From contig NZ_WFIY01000004.1 of the NCBI RefSeq assembly GCF_009729545.1, forward strand, positions 966,001-1,030,000: 64,000 nt of DNA. The letters are read 5' to 3'. The stretch is from Acidianus infernus (GTDB lineage Archaea > Thermoproteota > Thermoprotei_A > Sulfolobales > Sulfolobaceae). This document shows, piece after piece, positions 9,775 through 16,891 of this stretch. A program made the translations under genes and the position numbers. The notes beneath the pieces were generated by a model. It searched no databases, was not told where the DNA came from, and worked only from the letters and a program-made list of their open reading frames with translations. The stretch's first letter is position 1. Every line of letters begins with the position of its first letter.

Positions 9775-10266
9775 TAGCTCGTAAATGAAAGAAATGAACG
9801 CCAAAGCTATTCCACCCACGGCTATTATTTCCATTATTGTAGTTATTATTCCAAGGCCATTGTAAAAGCTGGTGATAAAACCTGCATTGAAAATTCCGTA
9901 AGTATATGTAATATTTTGAGGGGTACTTTCGTCATTTATAATTTCCATTTCATAGCAACCTGGCGATAAGATTAAACTAACCATACTTTGCTTATTGCAA
10001 ATCACATGTGAAAAGTAAGTACCATTAAGTATTGATATATTTGCATTACCAGATTTTATAAACGCTATAATGGAATTATTCGCTTTAGTAATGTTAAATG
10101 TTAAAACTATCTTACCTGCATTTCCGGGAATAGTAACTGTTGAATAATGTTTAACATACTGATTGTTAACTATTGAATAATTTGGGAAATATAATGGTAA
10201 GAGTAGTAATCCAGCTAATCCTATTAGAAAAATTATAACGCCTATAAGGATTACCTTAAAATTCAT
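9748..10266 (-). CDS. Membrane-anchored protein with extracellular beta domain, function unknown
   Basis: The 172-aa product has one membrane helix at the N-terminus (about 5-27), an Asn- and Thr-rich middle with several N-glycosylation sequons, a second helix near 135-160 and a basic tail IRRRKK. This topology places the middle outside the cell. I do not recognise the family. Its 3' end overlaps the convergent BtuF-like gene by 27 bases. It is probably a real surface protein of unknown role. Confidence 0.65.
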   Translation of the reverse strand: MNFKVILIGVIIFLIGLAGLLLLPLYFPNYSIVNNQYVKHYSTVTIPGNAGKIVLTFNITKANNSIIAFIKSGNANISILNGTYFSHVICNKQSMVSLILSPGCYEMEIINDESTPQNITYTYGIFNAGFITSFYNGLGIITTIMEIIAVGGIALAFISFIYELLSIRRRKK

Positions 10267-10287
10267 AGCGTGTTATTCTATAATCAA

Positions 10288-10320
10288 GCTTTTATAATTA
10301 TTCTAAACATTAAGCATATG
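10288..10320 (+). promoter_or_regulatory. Leaderless promoter pointing to an out-of-frame ATG before cimA
   Basis: The TATA element TTTATAATTA at 10291-10300 lies about 23 bases before ATG 10318, the spacing seen for leaderless genes in this window. That ATG is not in frame with the citramalate synthase: it reads MADQEIS and stops. Skipping one base after the ATG would give MLIKKLVEVLDTTLRDG, a natural family N-terminus. Confidence 0.5.
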
Positions 10321-10345
10321 GCTGATCAAGAAATTAGTTGAGGTA

Positions 10346-11881
10346 TTGGACACAACATTAAGGGATGGAGCGCAAACTACTTCCGTATCTTTCACGTTAA
10401 ATGATAAAATAAGGATAGCTTTAGCTTTAGATGACCTAGGAGTGCATTATATTGAAGGAGGATGGCCTGGGTCAAACCCTAAAGATGAGGAATTCTTCAA
10501 GGAAATAAGTAAATATTCGCTAAAGGCTAAAGTTGCAGCTTTCGGTAGTACTAAGAAAAAAGGAGTAAGAGCCGATGAGGATAAGAACCTAAATGCAATA
10601 ATAGACTCCGGAGTAAAGGTTGCAGTACTTTTCGGCAAATCTTGGACTCTTCACGTTACTCACGTTTTAAAGGTAAGTAAAGAAGAGAACCTAGAGTTAG
10701 TATATGATAGCATAAGGTACTTAAGAGACCATGGATTGGAAGTGATTTTTGATGCAGAGCATTTCTACCAAGGTTATAAAGAAGACGAAGAATATGCCCT
10801 TGAAGTAATAAAAACTGCCGAAGAAGCTGGGGCTTCTGTAATAGCTCTTGCAGATACTAACGGAGGTACATTACCTCATGAAATTTACGAAATTACGTCG
10901 AGGGTAGTAAAAGAGCTGAAGATAAAAGTAGGACTTCACATGCATAACGACTCTGGCTGTGCCGTTGCAAATACTTTAATGGGAGTTCTTGCAGGGGCTA
11001 GGCATGTACAAGGTACAATAAACGGCTTAGGGGAGAGGACAGGTAATGCCGATTTAGTCCAAGTAATTCCAAATCTGCAACTTAAAATGGGCTTTAAAGT
11101 AATTCCAGATTTAACGAAATTAAAAGAAGTATCTAGACTGGTTTACGAACTTTCTGGACTGCATCCTAATCCGTATCAACCCTTCGTTGGAGATAATGCG
11201 TTCTCTCATAAGGCAGGAGTTCACGCTGACGCAGTAATGAAAGTTCCTAGAGCTTACGAGCATATTGATCCAACGTTAGTAGGTAACCAAAGAAGGATAG
11301 TGATATCTGAATTAGCAGGCTCTTCCAACTTACTAAACTATCTAGAAAAAATAGGAATAAAAGTAGATAAAAAAGACGAGAGACTAAGAAAAGCATTACA
11401 AAAAATTAAGGAAATGGAAAATAAGGGTTACAGCTTCGATTTAGCTCCTGCCTCTGCAGTACTTCAGATTTTGAAAGAACTCGGAATTTATACGAAGTTC
11501 ATTGACTTACAATATTGGAAAGTTATAAACGAAAGCGGGAACTTATCACTTGCTGTAGTTAAAGTGAATTCTCAATTACAAGCGTCAGAAGGTGTAGGGC
11601 CCGTTCACGCTTTGGATATGGCAGTAAGAAATGCTTTACAAAAGGTTTATCCAGAGCTTTCACGCGTTAAGCTAATAGATTATAGAGTAGTATTACCCGG
11701 GGAAATAAAGAACACTGAAAGCTTAGTTAGAGTAACTATAGAATTTACTGACGGTAAAGATAATTGGAGGACTGAAGGAGTTTCAACTAGCGTAATAGAG
11801 GCTTCAGTTATAGCTTTAATAGACGGTCTAGATTACTATCTCCAAGTTAGCAAGAAGTTAAAAACCGAAATCCTCAATTAA
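10346..11881 (+). CDS. cimA: (R)-citramalate synthase-like (LeuA/CimA family)
   Basis: The enzyme condenses acetyl-CoA with pyruvate (citramalate) or a related 2-oxoacid, an entry to isoleucine synthesis. It shows DTTLRDGAQ (metal-binding first strand), GLHMHNDSGCAVAN (the HxH metal ligands), NGLGERTGNADL and a C-terminal LeuA-type allosteric domain from about 385, with VGPVHALDMAVRNAL. The length of 511 aa and the segments fit CimA rather than LeuA. The only canonical in-frame start is TTG 10346, which removes part of strand beta-1 (VEVL); the frame is open upstream and the promoter points to an out-of-frame ATG at 10318. A one-base insertion or sequencing error near 10321 is likely. Confidence 0.85.
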   Translation: MDTTLRDGAQTTSVSFTLNDKIRIALALDDLGVHYIEGGWPGSNPKDEEFFKEISKYSLKAKVAAFGSTKKKGVRADEDKNLNAIIDSGVKVAVLFGKSWTLHVTHVLKVSKEENLELVYDSIRYLRDHGLEVIFDAEHFYQGYKEDEEYALEVIKTAEEAGASVIALADTNGGTLPHEIYEITSRVVKELKIKVGLHMHNDSGCAVANTLMGVLAGARHVQGTINGLGERTGNADLVQVIPNLQLKMGFKVIPDLTKLKEVSRLVYELSGLHPNPYQPFVGDNAFSHKAGVHADAVMKVPRAYEHIDPTLVGNQRRIVISELAGSSNLLNYLEKIGIKVDKKDERLRKALQKIKEMENKGYSFDLAPASAVLQILKELGIYTKFIDLQYWKVINESGNLSLAVVKVNSQLQASEGVGPVHALDMAVRNALQKVYPELSRVKLIDYRVVLPGEIKNTESLVRVTIEFTDGKDNWRTEGVSTSVIEASVIALIDGLDYYLQVSKKLKTEILN

Positions 11882-11885
11882 TAGT

Positions 11886-12794
11886 GTGAACTGGGATCCT
11901 GGAGCCGCTTCGGCAAATAAAGGAAAGTTTTACACTTTAATGAGGTTTCTTAGGATAGAACAAACTCTATTTAGCTTACCAATGGCTTATCTAGGGGCTT
12001 TTGTAGCAATAAGAGGAATACCACCGATACAAACCATCTTACTCATCTTCTCAGCCCTCTTTTTCTTAAGGATTGCTGGAATGACTAATGATAATTTAGC
12101 TGATAGAGAAATTGACGCTAAAAACCCTAGGACTAGGACTAGGCCTTTAGTTACTGGAGCGATAAAGGTATGGGAAGCTAAAGCTCTGATAATAATAGGA
12201 TTAGCGGGATTTTTCATTTCAGCATACTTCGTTAATATTTGGGCTTTTGTTCTTTCTCCTATAGTAGCATTAATAGTAATGACTTATCCTTACATGAAAA
12301 GATACACCGCATTTGCTAATTATCATCTTGCTTCAATACAAGGCTTAGCGGTATTTAGCGGTGCAGTAGCCAGCGCTGGACTTTATTATCATTCATTATA
12401 TTGTGTTCTAAAAGCTGTACCTTGGCCATTTGTAATCGCTACAATATTCTGGGCTTTAGGCTTTGATTTATATAACCACATTCCTGATGCAGAATTTGAT
12501 AAGCAAATGGGTTTGCATAGCTTCGCTGTTTTACTGGGCGGTTTTGCATTAAAATTTGCGGGCTTAAATCAGCTCGCTTCAGTTATTTTAGACTTTTTAG
12601 CCGACTTTATGTATAATTTAGGCCCAATAGCTTATGCATCAACTATTGCTCACGGACTAATAATGGCTTATGCATACTTCTTAGCTAATAGAGGAAACTT
12701 TGGTTCTGCGTTCTATTATAATATTTACTCTTCAATAGTCCTCGGTTTAGGGATAGACATAGACGTTCTTTTAGGCATACCTAAATTTTTTTAG
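11886..12794 (+). CDS. UbiA-family prenyltransferase
   Basis: This integral membrane enzyme transfers an isoprenoid chain to an acceptor. The first Asp-rich motif is NDNLADREIDAKNPRTRTRPL (residues about 64-84) and the second is DLYNHIPDAEFDKQ (about 198-211), the two metal-diphosphate sites of UbiA proteins; about eight hydrophobic segments surround them. The order of motifs resembles 4-hydroxybenzoate polyprenyltransferases, so a role in quinone synthesis is plausible in an organism that uses caldariellaquinone-type quinones. The GTG start at 11886 follows cimA by 4 bases, suggesting co-transcription. The exact acceptor is not visible. Confidence 0.85.
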   Translation: MNWDPGAASANKGKFYTLMRFLRIEQTLFSLPMAYLGAFVAIRGIPPIQTILLIFSALFFLRIAGMTNDNLADREIDAKNPRTRTRPLVTGAIKVWEAKALIIIGLAGFFISAYFVNIWAFVLSPIVALIVMTYPYMKRYTAFANYHLASIQGLAVFSGAVASAGLYYHSLYCVLKAVPWPFVIATIFWALGFDLYNHIPDAEFDKQMGLHSFAVLLGGFALKFAGLNQLASVILDFLADFMYNLGPIAYASTIAHGLIMAYAYFLANRGNFGSAFYYNIYSSIVLGLGIDIDVLLGIPKFF

Positions 12795-12816
12795 ATTAAC
12801 TATATAGATTATTCTT

Positions 12817-13124
12817 GGGTCGGGTAGGGTGGGGAGTCCCGCCACCTCCTGTTCCCGCATGGCGTAAAGCGGGCACCAGTAACTCCTATTCCACGACACG
12901 TGGCAGTCTACGGGCCGAGCCGAACAATGAAGGCCGCCCAGTAGGGCTGGCGGCTATGGTCTCCTCCTCTGGAGGGAGGAGGGGAACCATACTTGCCGGG
13001 GGAATCTGCTAGATCCGGAAGGGGGCAGCAGTACCCGGACGTCAGCGCTTACTGGTCACCGGCCAGAGGTAGGCTCGGGGTAAACCCTAGACTGTCGGCG
13101 GTCGTGGAATAGGGGGTCCGACCC
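12817..13124 (+). ncRNA. Signal recognition particle RNA (7S RNA)
   Basis: A roughly 308-base GC-rich block sits in AT-rich DNA. Its ends pair: GGGTCGG at 12817-12823 with CCGACCC at 13118-13124 (helix 1). Helix 8 is recognisable near 13006-13043: CTGCTAGATCCGGAAGGGGG followed by CAGCAG, with the GGAA tetraloop and the AGCAG asymmetric loop that bind SRP54. Length and order fit archaeal SRP RNA, which targets membrane and secreted proteins to the translocon. AT-rich TATA-like sequence lies at 12797-12808. The open frame across 12815-13012 is a by-product of this RNA. The 3' end abuts a C/D box sRNA. Confidence 0.9.
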
Positions 13125-13173
13125 ATGAAGAGTTGGAGGGCTACTGAAAAATGATGTTTTTGCTAGAAACTGA
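13125..13173 (+). ncRNA. C/D box sRNA directly joined to SRP RNA 3' end
   Basis: All four boxes occur with exact archaeal spacing: C ATGAAGA (13125-13131), a 12-base guide, D' CTGA (13144-13147), three As, C' ATGATGT (13151-13157), a 12-base guide, D CTGA (13170-13173). C and C' each differ from RUGAUGA at one base. The guides GTTGGAGGGCTA and TTTTGCTAGAAA predict targets TAGCCCTCCAAC and TTTCTAGCAAAA. Such RNAs direct 2'-O-methylation of rRNA or tRNA at the fifth base upstream of each D box. The C box begins one base after the SRP helix 1, so both RNAs are probably cut from one transcript. Confidence 0.75.
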
Positions 13174-13182
13174 CTTTTAGAA

Positions 13183-13231
13183 TCAGCAGCGCAAGGATTC
13201 TTCACCGTTCATAAAAGCGCGGCGTCATCAC
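13183..13231 (-). ncRNA. C/D box sRNA on the minus strand
   Basis: Reading the minus strand: C GTGATGA (13231-13225, perfect), guide CGCCGCGCTTTT, D' ATGA (one base off CTGA), three bases, C' GTGAAGA, guide ATCCTTGCGCTG, D CTGA (13186-13183). Both guides are exactly 12 bases. Predicted targets are AAAAGCGCGGCG and CAGCGCAAGGAT. A TTTAAG box lies about 27 bases upstream, inside the 3' end of the nucleotidyltransferase gene, so it may have its own promoter or be cut from that mRNA. Its 3' end is 9 bases from the end of the opposite-strand sRNA. Confidence 0.7.
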
Positions 13232-13249
13232 TGAATATAGTATAGCCAG

Positions 13250-13576
13250 TTAAGGCTTAAATCCTTTAGTATCTGAGTTAAAAAGTCCAAGCCCATCATA
13301 TATTACGACCTTATTCTCCAACATCTTTTCCACAATTTTCTCTTTTAATTCATCTTTGGAAAAAACTATTATATCTGCCGAAAACCCCTTCTTCAACTTG
13401 TACAGCTCGTACGCTTCATTTATCTTATCTTCAACTTTCTCTAGAAAGATAATGAAATCGTAATCGCTGGAGGGCCAATAATCTCCCCTAGCCCTACTGC
13501 CGAATAATACTATTGTAACTTTGCCTGCATATTTCTCTTTTACCTTCTCCACGAAATTTTCAACTATTTTCTCCAC
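13250..13576 (-). CDS. Minimal nucleotidyltransferase (MNT, MntA-like)
   Basis: The 108-aa protein carries FGSRARGDYWPSSDYDF, the GS-x10-DxD active site of the polymerase-beta-type minimal nucleotidyltransferases, with a third acidic strand at SADIIVF. These proteins usually pair with a HEPN protein as a toxin-antitoxin system in which MNT adds AMP to the HEPN toxin. The HEPN partner lies 34 bases away but is divergent, not in the same operon, and carries a frameshift. The start is GTG 13576. A C/D sRNA lies just downstream on the same strand. Confidence 0.82.
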   Translation of the reverse strand: MEKIVENFVEKVKEKYAGKVTIVLFGSRARGDYWPSSDYDFIIFLEKVEDKINEAYELYKLKKGFSADIIVFSKDELKEKIVEKMLENKVVIYDGLGLFNSDTKGFKP

Positions 13577-13610
13577 AAGATATTAAAGCTCTCAAAGGAA
13601 AAAGAGCGTT

Positions 13611-13980
13611 GTGGTAGAAAAGTTTTGGTTTCACAAGAGTGACGAATTTCATTGCCAAAGAAATGGTTGAAAGAGGATATTATTGGTTTTCGTGCTTTGC
13701 TTCACAACAAAGTGTAGAGTTTATGCTAAAAGGGATAGAAATGAAATACACTGGCTCTCACACTTTTACTCACGACCTTAGTGAACTATTGCAAAAAGTT
13801 GAGAAAATTCTAGGAGTAAAGGCTACAGAAGAAGTTTATCAAGCTTGCGATTTTTTAACTCCGCACTACACTATGTCAAGATCTTCAATAGCGACAAGCT
13901 ACGATAAGAGGAAAGCTTTAGAGTGCATAAAGATGAGTGAAATTGTAAGGAATTGGGTTAAATCTCAAATGAAACCTTAA
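13611..13980 (+). pseudogene. HEPN-domain protein, frameshifted near the N-terminus
   Basis: From 13639 the frame reads a HEPN core: IAKEMVERGYYWFSCFASQQ, then SVEFMLKGIE and LTPHYTMSRSS. The missing N-terminal helix lies in another frame starting at GTG 13611 (VVEKFWFHKSDEF); skipping one base at 13650 joins the two into a normal HEPN N-terminus. A TATA-like element at about 13579-13590 is correctly placed for GTG 13611. So the gene holds a one-base indel, real or from sequencing. If GTG 13639 is used, the protein (113 aa) lacks its first helix. It would be the partner of the divergent MNT gene. Confidence 0.7.
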
Positions 13981-14004
13981 TATTCACTTTTTAGAAAATA
14001 TCAT

Positions 14005-14409
14005 ATGGCTCAAGCAGAATTCGTATTTGAGGAGACTGTAAGAATTTATGATACCGATACTCAAGGAATAGCTCATTATGCTTCTTATTACCGGTTTTTC
14101 ACTAATGCTATAGAAAAATACATGCAAGAAAAAGTTGGGATAAAATATCCTATAGTAAACGACGACCTTTGGTTCGTGATTGTTGAATCTCACGCTGTCT
14201 ATAAGAGGCCTCTAAGGTTGGGAGATAAGATTTCGGTAGTTCTTTCACCAAAGGCTATCTCTAAGAAGATTATACGCTTTGATATGAATATCTTCAAGGA
14301 CGGAGAAAAGACTACAGAAGGTTACGTAGTTCAAGCCTCAATAAATCCTAAGACGTGGAAGGCTATAGAGTTGCCAGACGAATTAATTGCAAGAATAACT
14401 ACGATTTAG
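14005..14409 (+). CDS. YbgC/FadM-type acyl-CoA thioesterase (hotdog fold)
   Basis: The 134-aa protein holds YDTDTQGIAHYASYYRF near residues 16-32, the 4HBT motif with the catalytic Asp and the HxxxY segment, then a hotdog core ending in a typical beta strand. It should cleave acyl-CoA thioesters in the cytosol. The ATG at 14005 is unambiguous. The 3' end overlaps the convergent 14399-14683 gene by 11 bases. Chain-length preference cannot be read. Confidence 0.87.
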   Translation: MAQAEFVFEETVRIYDTDTQGIAHYASYYRFFTNAIEKYMQEKVGIKYPIVNDDLWFVIVESHAVYKRPLRLGDKISVVLSPKAISKKIIRFDMNIFKDGEKTTEGYVVQASINPKTWKAIELPDELIARITTI

Positions 14410-14683
14410 AGAATTTAACGTATTGAATATATTTCCTATAAAAATTTCCGTAATAGAGTGAAATTTCTCCAACTTTCTTGTTATCTTTCTTGACGTCGTA
14501 GGTAAGCTTATTTAAGCCCTTATCGTAAGAGAGAGTAGGTCCTTCAACCTTATATCCTTCTGCAGAAGCCTTAGCAATAATTTCGTCTAGCTCAGAAAAG
14601 AATTCTTCTCTTGTGCAGTCAATTTCCTTTCCTTGTTGGAGGAGTTCTGAAATTGAGGAATTATTTAGTATTTCCTTTAACAT
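14399..14683 (-). CDS. Small soluble protein, function unknown
   Basis: I do not recognise this 94-aa product. The N-terminal half is helical and acidic (EEFFSELDEIIAKAS) and the C-terminal half looks like beta strands with Tyr- and Lys-rich ends (YYGNFYRKYIQYVKF). There is no Cys, no metal motif and no membrane segment. Codon use and a clean ATG support a real gene. It converges with the thioesterase gene and lies 33 bases downstream of the DUF504-like gene on the same strand. Confidence 0.55.
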   Translation of the reverse strand: MLKEILNNSSISELLQQGKEIDCTREEFFSELDEIIAKASAEGYKVEGPTLSYDKGLNKLTYDVKKDNKKVGEISLYYGNFYRKYIQYVKFSKS

Positions 14684-14716
14684 AAGAGTAAATAGCTCAG
14701 AAAATTAAAAAAGGAA

Positions 14717-14950
14717 TTATTTTCTACTCCATATCGTTTTCCCATTCCTTCTTATTTCAAGTACTCTGTGAATTGGTATTACAGTTTCTCCATCAGTTAA
14801 ATAAATATAATAATTGTCAACTCTTTCAATCTTATCAAAAGGAATTTCAGCATTAACGAGAAACCTATCAGAGATCACTAGAGTAAACTCTGAAACCTTG
14901 TCCTTATATTTCCATAATACCATGTTTATTACATCTTTAATTCTAGTCAA
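14717..14950 (-). CDS. MJ1316/DUF504-type RNA-end domain protein
   Basis: The C-terminal half, [19 protein letters not shown], matches the conserved end of the MJ1316 (DUF504) family (IPxHRIxxIRrxGxxxW), and [13 protein letters not shown] matches its first helix. The family is linked by annotation to recognition of RNA ends, including cyclic phosphate. I prefer TTG 14950 ([13 protein letters not shown]) because it gives a family-like N-terminus and has a TATA-like element about 28 bases upstream. An ATG at 15001 would add 17 mostly hydrophobic residues. The middle is more divergent than usual. Confidence 0.6.
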   Translation of the reverse strand: MTRIKDVINMVLWKYKDKVSEFTLVISDRFLVNAEIPFDKIERVDNYYIYLTDGETVIPIHRVLEIRRNGKTIWSRK

Positions 14951-15127
14951 TGAAACATAAGTTACAAGAATAGCAAATAAATGTTGTCTAAAGTTACGCA
15001 TATGCTAGATGGCTATTTCTTAGTTAAGATTAAAAATTAATAAAAATGTGTATATAATAAAAACGGGTAACTAATGGTAGTTTTGGAATAATTATTAAAG
15101 ATTCTCCTCATAATTAATTCTTAATGT

Positions 15128-15483
15128 ATGTTAGACTATAAGACGGATCCTAAATCTTACATTTATGTAAAAGTGATGGAAGGGCTTATGGAGAGTAAGC
15201 TCGCTTTAGAGATGTTGAGAAAAGGAATGATTACTAATGCTTCCTCAAAAGCTTTCATAGCAGTTAAAGCAATAATCAGTGCTTTAGTAGTAAAAAATTT
15301 TGATAATATCTTAAAATCTAAATCTGAGAAGGAAAAGGATTGGTACGAGAGAGTAGGCTATTCTGCTCCCACAACCGGTCTTATTCATACGATCTAGAAA
15401 AGCTAGGCTATGACGTTCAGTTAATAGTTAAAACTGCATTACTTCTTCACTCATTTTCCTATAACGGTTTTGATATTCAGTAG
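15128..15483 (+). pseudogene. PaREP1-family protein, frameshifted
   Basis: The first frame gives an 89-aa product with a PaREP1-like core (KLALEMLRKGMITNASSKAF, then IAVKAIISALV) and stops at 15397. The expected continuation, DLEKLGYDVQLIVKTALLLH, follows directly in another frame from 15391 and ends at the TAG of 15481. One indel near 15388-15391 therefore broke the gene. PaREP1 proteins are small helical proteins common in hyperthermophilic crenarchaea, with unknown role. Two more copies occur here, at 35324 and 51430. Confidence 0.7.
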
Positions 15484-15572
15484 AAATTCTGCTAGATAAT
15501 AAAAGATTTGCCTTCAAGATAAGATGTGATTAGTGAATATATGTTACCTAAGAAAATTAAAAAGGAACGTTT

Positions 15573-15710
15573 ACAGAGATGGGGATTAAGGGGGCGGAAA
15601 GCCTAGGGAATGGATATCCCAAGAAAGTTTTAATTTTTTCAAACATTCTACTGATAAACGACAAACTCGCCCTTTAGAGCGGGGAGGAGGCCATTTAGTC
15701 ACGATGAAGA
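15573..15710 (+). mobile_element. IS200/IS605-like 3'-end remnant (copy A), no transposase
   Basis: A GC-rich segment begins at 15573 with ACAGAGATGGGGATTAAGGG and continues GGGCGGAAAG to 15601. It matches the reverse strand of 25631-25659 at 25 of 29 bases by eye, and CAAGAAAGTTT recurs downstream in both. About 90 bases later is ACTCGCCCTTTAGAGCGGGG then AGGAGG, a hairpin-like end of the form seen at the right ends of IS605/TnpB elements, where guide RNAs are encoded. No tnpA or tnpB frame remains. The assignment is inference from this end structure and from the second copy. Confidence 0.5.
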
Positions 15711-16178
15711 CCTGACTCTAAGCTTCTCGTTTTGCGTATTATTTCTATAATTAGTGGAATGGGTAGAATGACGTTTTCGTATCCAAAAAAGTAATGGGGG
15801 TTCTATATATTATTCTACCATTTCAATTTCATAAGCAATCACGAATGTTTTAACGTGTAGAATAAACATATTTTTGCAATATAATGAGCAAAAATTCAAA
15901 AACATACATCATAAATAGATTTGAAAGATGATAAGGTAGAATGCAAAATAGAATTTTGTTTATATCTAGAGAAATATAATGGGTATAGGGCTTCAATACT
16001 CATAACGTATTTATAGCTAACTTTGACCCATTAGAAAAATTTTCCCGAGGATAGAGGAGTTGGAAAAGAAAGTGAAATAGATAGAATTTTTTATCAATAA
16101 ACTGGGGAGTTTAATCAATTTTCCGGTTGCGTTCCAACAAAAAAGGAGTAAAATTAATAACGGTTAAAGATAATTAGA

Positions 16179-16240
16179 GGGAAAGGTTAGATCACACGGC
16201 AGTCATTCTGTCTTAGGCTGGCTCATCATCTCCCTTTCCC
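16179..16240. ncRNA. Candidate structured RNA closed by an 8-bp stem
   Basis: GGGAAAGG at 16179-16186 pairs perfectly with CCTTTCCC at 16233-16240. On the minus strand a perfect C box ATGATGA lies at 16229-16223 inside the stem, followed after 12 bases by CAGA (one base off a D' box) and near the other end by CTAA (one base off a D box). A TTTTAA box about 27 bases before the minus-strand 5' end supports minus-strand transcription. C' is poor, so this is a weak C/D sRNA candidate. On the plus strand T-rich DNA follows the stem, so the strand remains open. Confidence 0.35.
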
Positions 16241-16307
16241 GTTTTCTAGTTTTGCAAAATAGGCTTAAAAGCTTTTCCATTTTTATTTTTCCTCTTTTAA
16301 TATCTCT

Positions 16308-16862
16308 TCAGGAATAATAATGGTAATAGTGATAGTCGTAATAGTAATGATGAAGTGCCGCAAACAGCATAAGTACTCCCAACAGTATTGCCAAACCATT
16401 AACTGCGGGATTGTCATAAGAGAAGTGAGCTAAGGCAATCCTCCTCCACCTTCCATTAATCTTGTGGTAAATTCCTCTCTCAGTGAAGATGTCTAGGAGC
16501 ATGTGAGAAGGGCCTACTATAATCCCGTCTAGGATTGTTATTAAGATCAGTTCAGTAGATGATAGGAAATACAGAGCGACGATGATTGGCACAGTAGTTA
16601 ATAACCCCCAACCAATGCTTCTTGGTAGAGTATGAGTCCTAGGAGTCCTAGATATGTATTTTCCTTTTATTTCATGCCCTAAGTAATCAATGACGTTGTT
16701 TGCAGTTACGGAAATAATCCCTGAGATTATTATGACTTCAAGGGAGTTACTCAAGAGAAGGGAGTCAAGTAATGATAACAAGCCTAAAGAAAACACGTAA
16801 TGAGTTCTTAATTTCATCACAATAATTATTCTTATTAATATTTGAACTTTGCCAAGCAACAT
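16308..16862 (-). CDS. DUF1286-like membrane protein
   Basis: The protein has about four membrane helices and the conserved polar sites of the DUF1286 / YdjM-like family: MKLRTHYVFSLGL at the start, NVIDYLGHE, RTPRTHTLPRS and SHMLLDIFTERG, a set of His/Asp residues that may bind metal. The tail is a run of Tyr and His. ATG 16862 has the TATA-like CTATATAG about 22 bases upstream; the in-frame ATG at 16817 gives a more family-like N-terminus. The gene shares a 29-base divergent promoter with the EVE gene. Function is unknown; relatives include membrane-bound hydrolases. Confidence 0.75.
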   Translation of the reverse strand: MLLGKVQILIRIIIVMKLRTHYVFSLGLLSLLDSLLLSNSLEVIIISGIISVTANNVIDYLGHEIKGKYISRTPRTHTLPRSIGWGLLTTVPIIVALYFLSSTELILITILDGIIVGPSHMLLDIFTERGIYHKINGRWRRIALAHFSYDNPAVNGLAILLGVLMLFAALHHYYYDYHYYHYYS

Positions 16863-16891
16863 TTATAAGTAATAAAACTATATAGCATACC
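16863..16891. promoter_or_regulatory. Divergent promoter between DUF1286 and EVE genes
   Basis: Only 29 bases separate the two starts. TTTATAAG at 16861-16868 is about 27 bases upstream of GTG 16892 on the plus strand. The palindromic CTATATAG at 16880-16887 is about 22 bases upstream of ATG 16862 on the minus strand. Both genes would be leaderless and the two promoters overlap, so they probably compete or are co-regulated. Confidence 0.5.

Larger units (their letters stand above)
15484..16307. other. Gene-poor accessory stretch
   Basis: This stretch holds the transposon-end-like remnant at 15573-15710 and a possible structured RNA at 16179-16240. The rest (15711-16178 and 16241-16307) is AT-rich with many stop codons in all frames; I find no gene or clear repeat. 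Short coding-like tracts around 15980-16070 are too broken to assign. Confidence 0.5.

Noticed and set aside
12815..13012. 65-codon open frame in the GC-rich block
   Set aside because: It lies inside the SRP RNA; the codons are those of a structured RNA.
15702..15714. GATGA and CTGA near the right end of copy A
   Set aside because: Only about four bases separate them, too close for a C/D guide.
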